A stretch of DNA of 64,000 nt, taken from NCBI RefSeq assembly GCF_003062295.1, contig NZ_PYCN01000007.1:186001-250000 (forward strand), in the 5' to 3' direction. The DNA is from Bradyrhizobium algeriense. Lineage in GTDB: Bacteria; Pseudomonadota; Alphaproteobacteria; Rhizobiales; Xanthobacteraceae. Both the position numbers and the translations under genes were made by a program. The notes beneath the pieces are model-generated. The model did no database searches, was not told the DNA's origin, and worked only from the letters and a program-made list of their open reading frames with translations. Shown here piece after piece: positions 61,179-64,000 of the stretch. The first letter of the stretch is position 1. Each line of letters starts with the position of its first letter.

Positions 61179-63563
61179 TCATTTGAACGCCAACTTCATT
61201 CCCGCGATGAACGCGCGTGGCGAGCCGGCGTAGATGGAGCCGGTGGTGTTCGCCAGCACGCTCGCAGGGTTTTGAACACCGGCGGCCGTCACCGAATTTC
61301 CGATGTTGTTGGCGGAAGCCACATAGGTGCGGTCAAACACGTTCCTTACTTCGACATACATGCTCAACGACTTGAAATAGTCGGACTTGAGGTCCGTGTT
61401 GTAGTGCACATTGAGATTGACCAGTTCGTAGCCGGGCGCCTTCAAGAGATTGGCGTTGTCCATGTAGAAAGAGTCTTTCCACTGGACCTCGACGAACGCA
61501 CCGAGACCTGCAAGCGGCCCCCACATTTGATCGTAGCCGAGCCGTGCCGTCAGTTCGTGCGGCGAGATACCGGGAATCTTGTTGCCGGCGCGGTTGAAGC
61601 TGAACGTCGCACCATTGACGATATTCTCGGTGTATTCCGTATAGACCTCGTCGAGATAGGTGTAGGCCGCTGTAAACCGCCAGCCGGGATAGAACTTCCA
61701 GTCGACGGCAAGCTCTACACCGCGATGTTCCGATCTCGGGGCGTTGAACGTGTAGCTTGCATTTTGTGCGCCGACCTGGGTGGCCTGCGAAACCAGCTCG
61801 TTCTTGAAGAATTCGTAGAAACCGGTCGCGCTGAATTTGAGCGTGTTGTTCGGCGTCCAGTCGAACCCGATGTCGTAACCAAGGTTCTGCTGCGTCTTCA
61901 GCTGCGTATTGTTGCCGTTCTGACCGTTCGAAAGGACGAAGAGGTTGCCGACCTGCGGCGTGCCGTATCCGGTGGCCACGCGTGCACGGAACAGCCACTC
62001 GGGATTCAGCTTGTAGAGTAGCGCCAGCTCGGGGGCAGTGTTCTGGAATTGCCGGTCGGCGACTATCGGAACCCCCGGCGTCGCCGTCGGGACATTGATC
62101 GTGCCGTAGGTATAAGAGGTGTTGATCCCCTTCAGATGAGTTGTTTCCCACCCGATGCCGGCGATCGCCGTCAGGTTCGGCGTCAGCTTGAGCTCTTCGC
62201 GCGCGCGAACGCCATAGTTCGACGTATCGCTCCAGGTATTGCCCGCCAGAAGACCGAGCTTCGCGTTGCCGCCCGGCATGACGTTGCGTGAATCGCTTGA
62301 CGCTGTCAGCGTGTTGTAGAAAGCGCCGAAATACGTCGTCGATTCCAGCCCAAATATCTCGCCGCGCTTGGTCACGTCGCTCATGTAGTTATAGGACGGG
62401 AAATCGCCGATGGAACTGGTGGCTCCCGTCGGCTGGCTGATATTGCGGTCGTCGAACACGAACTGGTTGCGCCAGGTGGTCGTATTGTCGAAGTCATGCT
62501 CCCAGCGACCGCCGACGATCGTGCGCCGATCTTCGCGGCCAAGGCCTGCCTGCACCGCGGTGACCGAACTCTTCGGACCATTGAAGCCGTTGTTGAACAG
62601 CGACACTGATCCGCAACCTGCCACCCCAGCCATTTCGCAGCCCTGCTGAAACGGGTTTTGATGGTACTGATTGAGCGACAGCCGGATCGGAAGACGCGTG
62701 TCGAGATTGTTGTTGATGAATTTGACGGTGAAGCGGTCGTCGGGGGTGGCTTGAAACGTGCCGAGAAAATTGACCGTCTGGGTATTGAACCAGCTATTCT
62801 GGATGAAGCCGTCACCCCGCGCATCGCTCGCAAACAGCGAGCCCTCGAAATTGCCGACCTTCTTGCCGTAGGCCAGATAGTTGTTGAGGTAGCCAAAGCT
62901 GCCGCCATCGACGCCATATTCGGCGCCGTCGATGGTGCCGCCCGGGCGGGTGCGGAAGTTCAGCGCGCCGCCGGTGGCATAGTTGCCATAGAGCGCCGAC
63001 GACGGCCCCCGGATGACATCGATCGCGCCATAGGCACGCGGATCGATCAGGTCGCTGCGGGAAAGTCCGTCGGGCTGCGTGACCGGAAAGCCGTCCTCGA
63101 AGATCACGAGATTGCGGATGCCAAAACCGTTGCGCGCGTTGGAGCCGCGGATCGAGATGCCGATATCGCGCGGCCCATTGCCCTGCTTTATCGATATGCC
63201 CGGGCTCTCGCGCAGCACATCGGCCACGGAGAACGCCGGCCGGTTCTCGAACTGGCTGCGGTCGATGGTCGTCTCGGTTTGGCCGTTGGGCGCCTGGTAA
63301 AGCAGCGCCCGCGCCACGCTCGGGGTAATGCCCGCGGTTAGCGACGCGGCAGGCGTTGGGTTGGCCGAAGGCGGCCGCGCCTGCGTCCGGGCGGACGAGC
63401 GAACGGCCGGCTTTCGGGCCGCCGGTCTGGCGGCTGTTGCGCGCGGCGCCTCGACGGTCACCGCCGGCAGCGCCGTCTGGGCCTCTGCGGTCGACGGCAC
63501 GAGGGCGAGCGCGCTACCGAGCACAGCCAGGCTCGCGCCACCCAAGGCATGATAACGATACAT
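61179..63563 (-). CDS. TonB-dependent outer-membrane receptor
   Basis: 794-residue receptor. After a signal peptide (to about 28) and an Ala/Pro-rich linker comes the plug (FSVADVLRESPGISIKQGNG, GISIRGSNARNGFGIRNL, RGPSSALYGNYATGGALNF) and a 22-strand barrel ending FIAGMKLAFK. The first TonB box cannot be read with certainty. Placed with PCuAC, YcnI and CopC-CopD genes it is likely to import copper or a copper chelate, but that is inferred from context. Confidence 0.92.
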   Translation of the reverse strand: MYRYHALGGASLAVLGSALALVPSTAEAQTALPAVTVEAPRATAARPAARKPAVRSSARTQARPPSANPTPAASLTAGITPSVARALLYQAPNGQTETTIDRSQFENRPAFSVADVLRESPGISIKQGNGPRDIGISIRGSNARNGFGIRNLVIFEDGFPVTQPDGLSRSDLIDPRAYGAIDVIRGPSSALYGNYATGGALNFRTRPGGTIDGAEYGVDGGSFGYLNNYLAYGKKVGNFEGSLFASDARGDGFIQNSWFNTQTVNFLGTFQATPDDRFTVKFINNNLDTRLPIRLSLNQYHQNPFQQGCEMAGVAGCGSVSLFNNGFNGPKSSVTAVQAGLGREDRRTIVGGRWEHDFDNTTTWRNQFVFDDRNISQPTGATSSIGDFPSYNYMSDVTKRGEIFGLESTTYFGAFYNTLTASSDSRNVMPGGNAKLGLLAGNTWSDTSNYGVRAREELKLTPNLTAIAGIGWETTHLKGINTSYTYGTINVPTATPGVPIVADRQFQNTAPELALLYKLNPEWLFRARVATGYGTPQVGNLFVLSNGQNGNNTQLKTQQNLGYDIGFDWTPNNTLKFSATGFYEFFKNELVSQATQVGAQNASYTFNAPRSEHRGVELAVDWKFYPGWRFTAAYTYLDEVYTEYTENIVNGATFSFNRAGNKIPGISPHELTARLGYDQMWGPLAGLGAFVEVQWKDSFYMDNANLLKAPGYELVNLNVHYNTDLKSDYFKSLSMYVEVRNVFDRTYVASANNIGNSVTAAGVQNPASVLANTTGSIYAGSPRAFIAGMKLAFK

Positions 63564-63656
63564 AAGATAATCCTGACGCCAGCTCTCTGGCCGGCTTGAA
63601 TGACTGCACCAACCGGCACGGCTGTCGCCGCACCGATCATTGGGTGTTCCAGGTCG

Positions 63657-64000
63657 TCAGGAAATGGCGGGAGGCGCGCGCGCCTGCGCGTGTGAACCGG
63701 CGCGAGCGTTTGTCAGCCGGAAGGCAAAATCGAACCAGGCCACCCGCTCGGCAACCCGATCGACATCGATCGCCGCAGTCTGCGGCACGTCGACCGGCGC
63801 GCCGGTCTGCAGCACGCTGCAAACCGAACAGCATCCGTCATGAGCGCGGTGGCCGGTCTGATCGGTCTGCCCCGCGCCGGGCGCACCATTGCCGTGGCAG
63901 ATGACGGCGCCGGCGAGCGGATCGGAGGCCGCGATGCTCGCCGCCCAGCATGCGCCGATCGGTGCAAAAATCTGCACCACCAGGGCAATCAGGACAATTG
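63657..64000 (-). CDS. DUF2946 family protein, 5' end outside window
   Basis: The frame is open to the right edge (reading IVLIALVVQIFAPIGACWAA), so the start lies beyond 64000 and the first visible part is a membrane segment. Conserved DUF2946 features are ICHG and the HDGCCSVCSV cysteine cluster, a probable metal site. It ends at 63657, 94 bases before the TonB receptor, and is the first visible gene of the copper operon. Confidence 0.8.
   Translation of the reverse strand, partial: IVLIALVVQIFAPIGACWAASIAASDPLAGAVICHGNGAPGAGQTDQTGHRAHDGCCSVCSVLQTGAPVDVPQTAAIDVDRVAERVAWFDFAFRLTNARAGSHAQARAPPAIS

Noticed and set aside
1..64000. tRNA and rRNA genes
   Set aside because: Looked for T-loop GTTCGA-type motifs with acceptor stems; no clover-leaf could be built.

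Overview
The window looks like chromosome of a Bradyrhizobium-type alphaproteobacterium (family Nitrobacteraceae). Support: GC-rich coding throughout, rhizobial-type SOS boxes (GAAC-N7-GAAC), a short ProRS without an editing insert, a ribosomal protein S2 with a C-terminal extension, a DUF3551 gene family, and several intergenic palindromic repeats typical of this group. No rRNA, tRNA, CRISPR array, transposase or phage gene was found, so this is mostly core chromosome with small accessory patches.

Layout. 1-5.5 kb: a truncated Lys/Ser/Glu-repeat secreted protein, a CtpA-type protease, a GNAT, an Old Yellow Enzyme and a HAD phosphatase. 5.5-8.7 kb: a compact minus-strand group with a trimeric autotransporter adhesin, an overlapping periplasmic protein and a glycosyltransferase-like protein. 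9.1-14.6 kb: moeA, lexA with two SOS boxes, two small unknowns and comEC. 14.8-19.9 kb: a patch between comEC and gltX with small secreted proteins, an extra type I glutamine synthetase, a SnoaL-like protein and glnS. 20-23 kb: gltX and gltA.

23-39.4 kb is a long minus-strand run of envelope and translation genes, in transcription order rpsB, tsf, pyrH, frr, uppS, cdsA, dxr, rseP, bamA, lpxD, fabZ, (two extra genes), lpxA, lpxI, lpxB. Many junctions overlap by 1-4 bases. The run links ribosome and nucleotide functions to undecaprenyl, phospholipid, isoprenoid, outer-membrane protein and lipid A synthesis. 39.7-46 kb: a LysR regulator and an ABM-domain gene with matching upstream palindromes, a caspase-fold protein lacking both catalytic residues, a YbaK-like deacylase, a CBS protein and a DUF2846 lipoprotein.

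46-50.5 kb: dnaE, preceded by a 32-codon membrane-peptide gene whose promoter carries two perfect SOS boxes. This is the most exciting item in the window: a candidate LexA-controlled small membrane protein, similar in design to known SOS cell-division inhibitors. Beside it two unrelated small genes share conserved flanks. 50.6-53.1 kb: an outer-membrane beta-barrel protein and a tandemly duplicated DUF3551 cluster. 53.2-56.5 kb: lolD, lolC/E and proS. 56.7-64 kb: a minus-strand copper-handling operon (DUF2946, TonB-dependent receptor, Asp-box propeller, TlpA-like thioredoxin, PCuAC, YcnI, CopC-CopD) that runs off the right edge.
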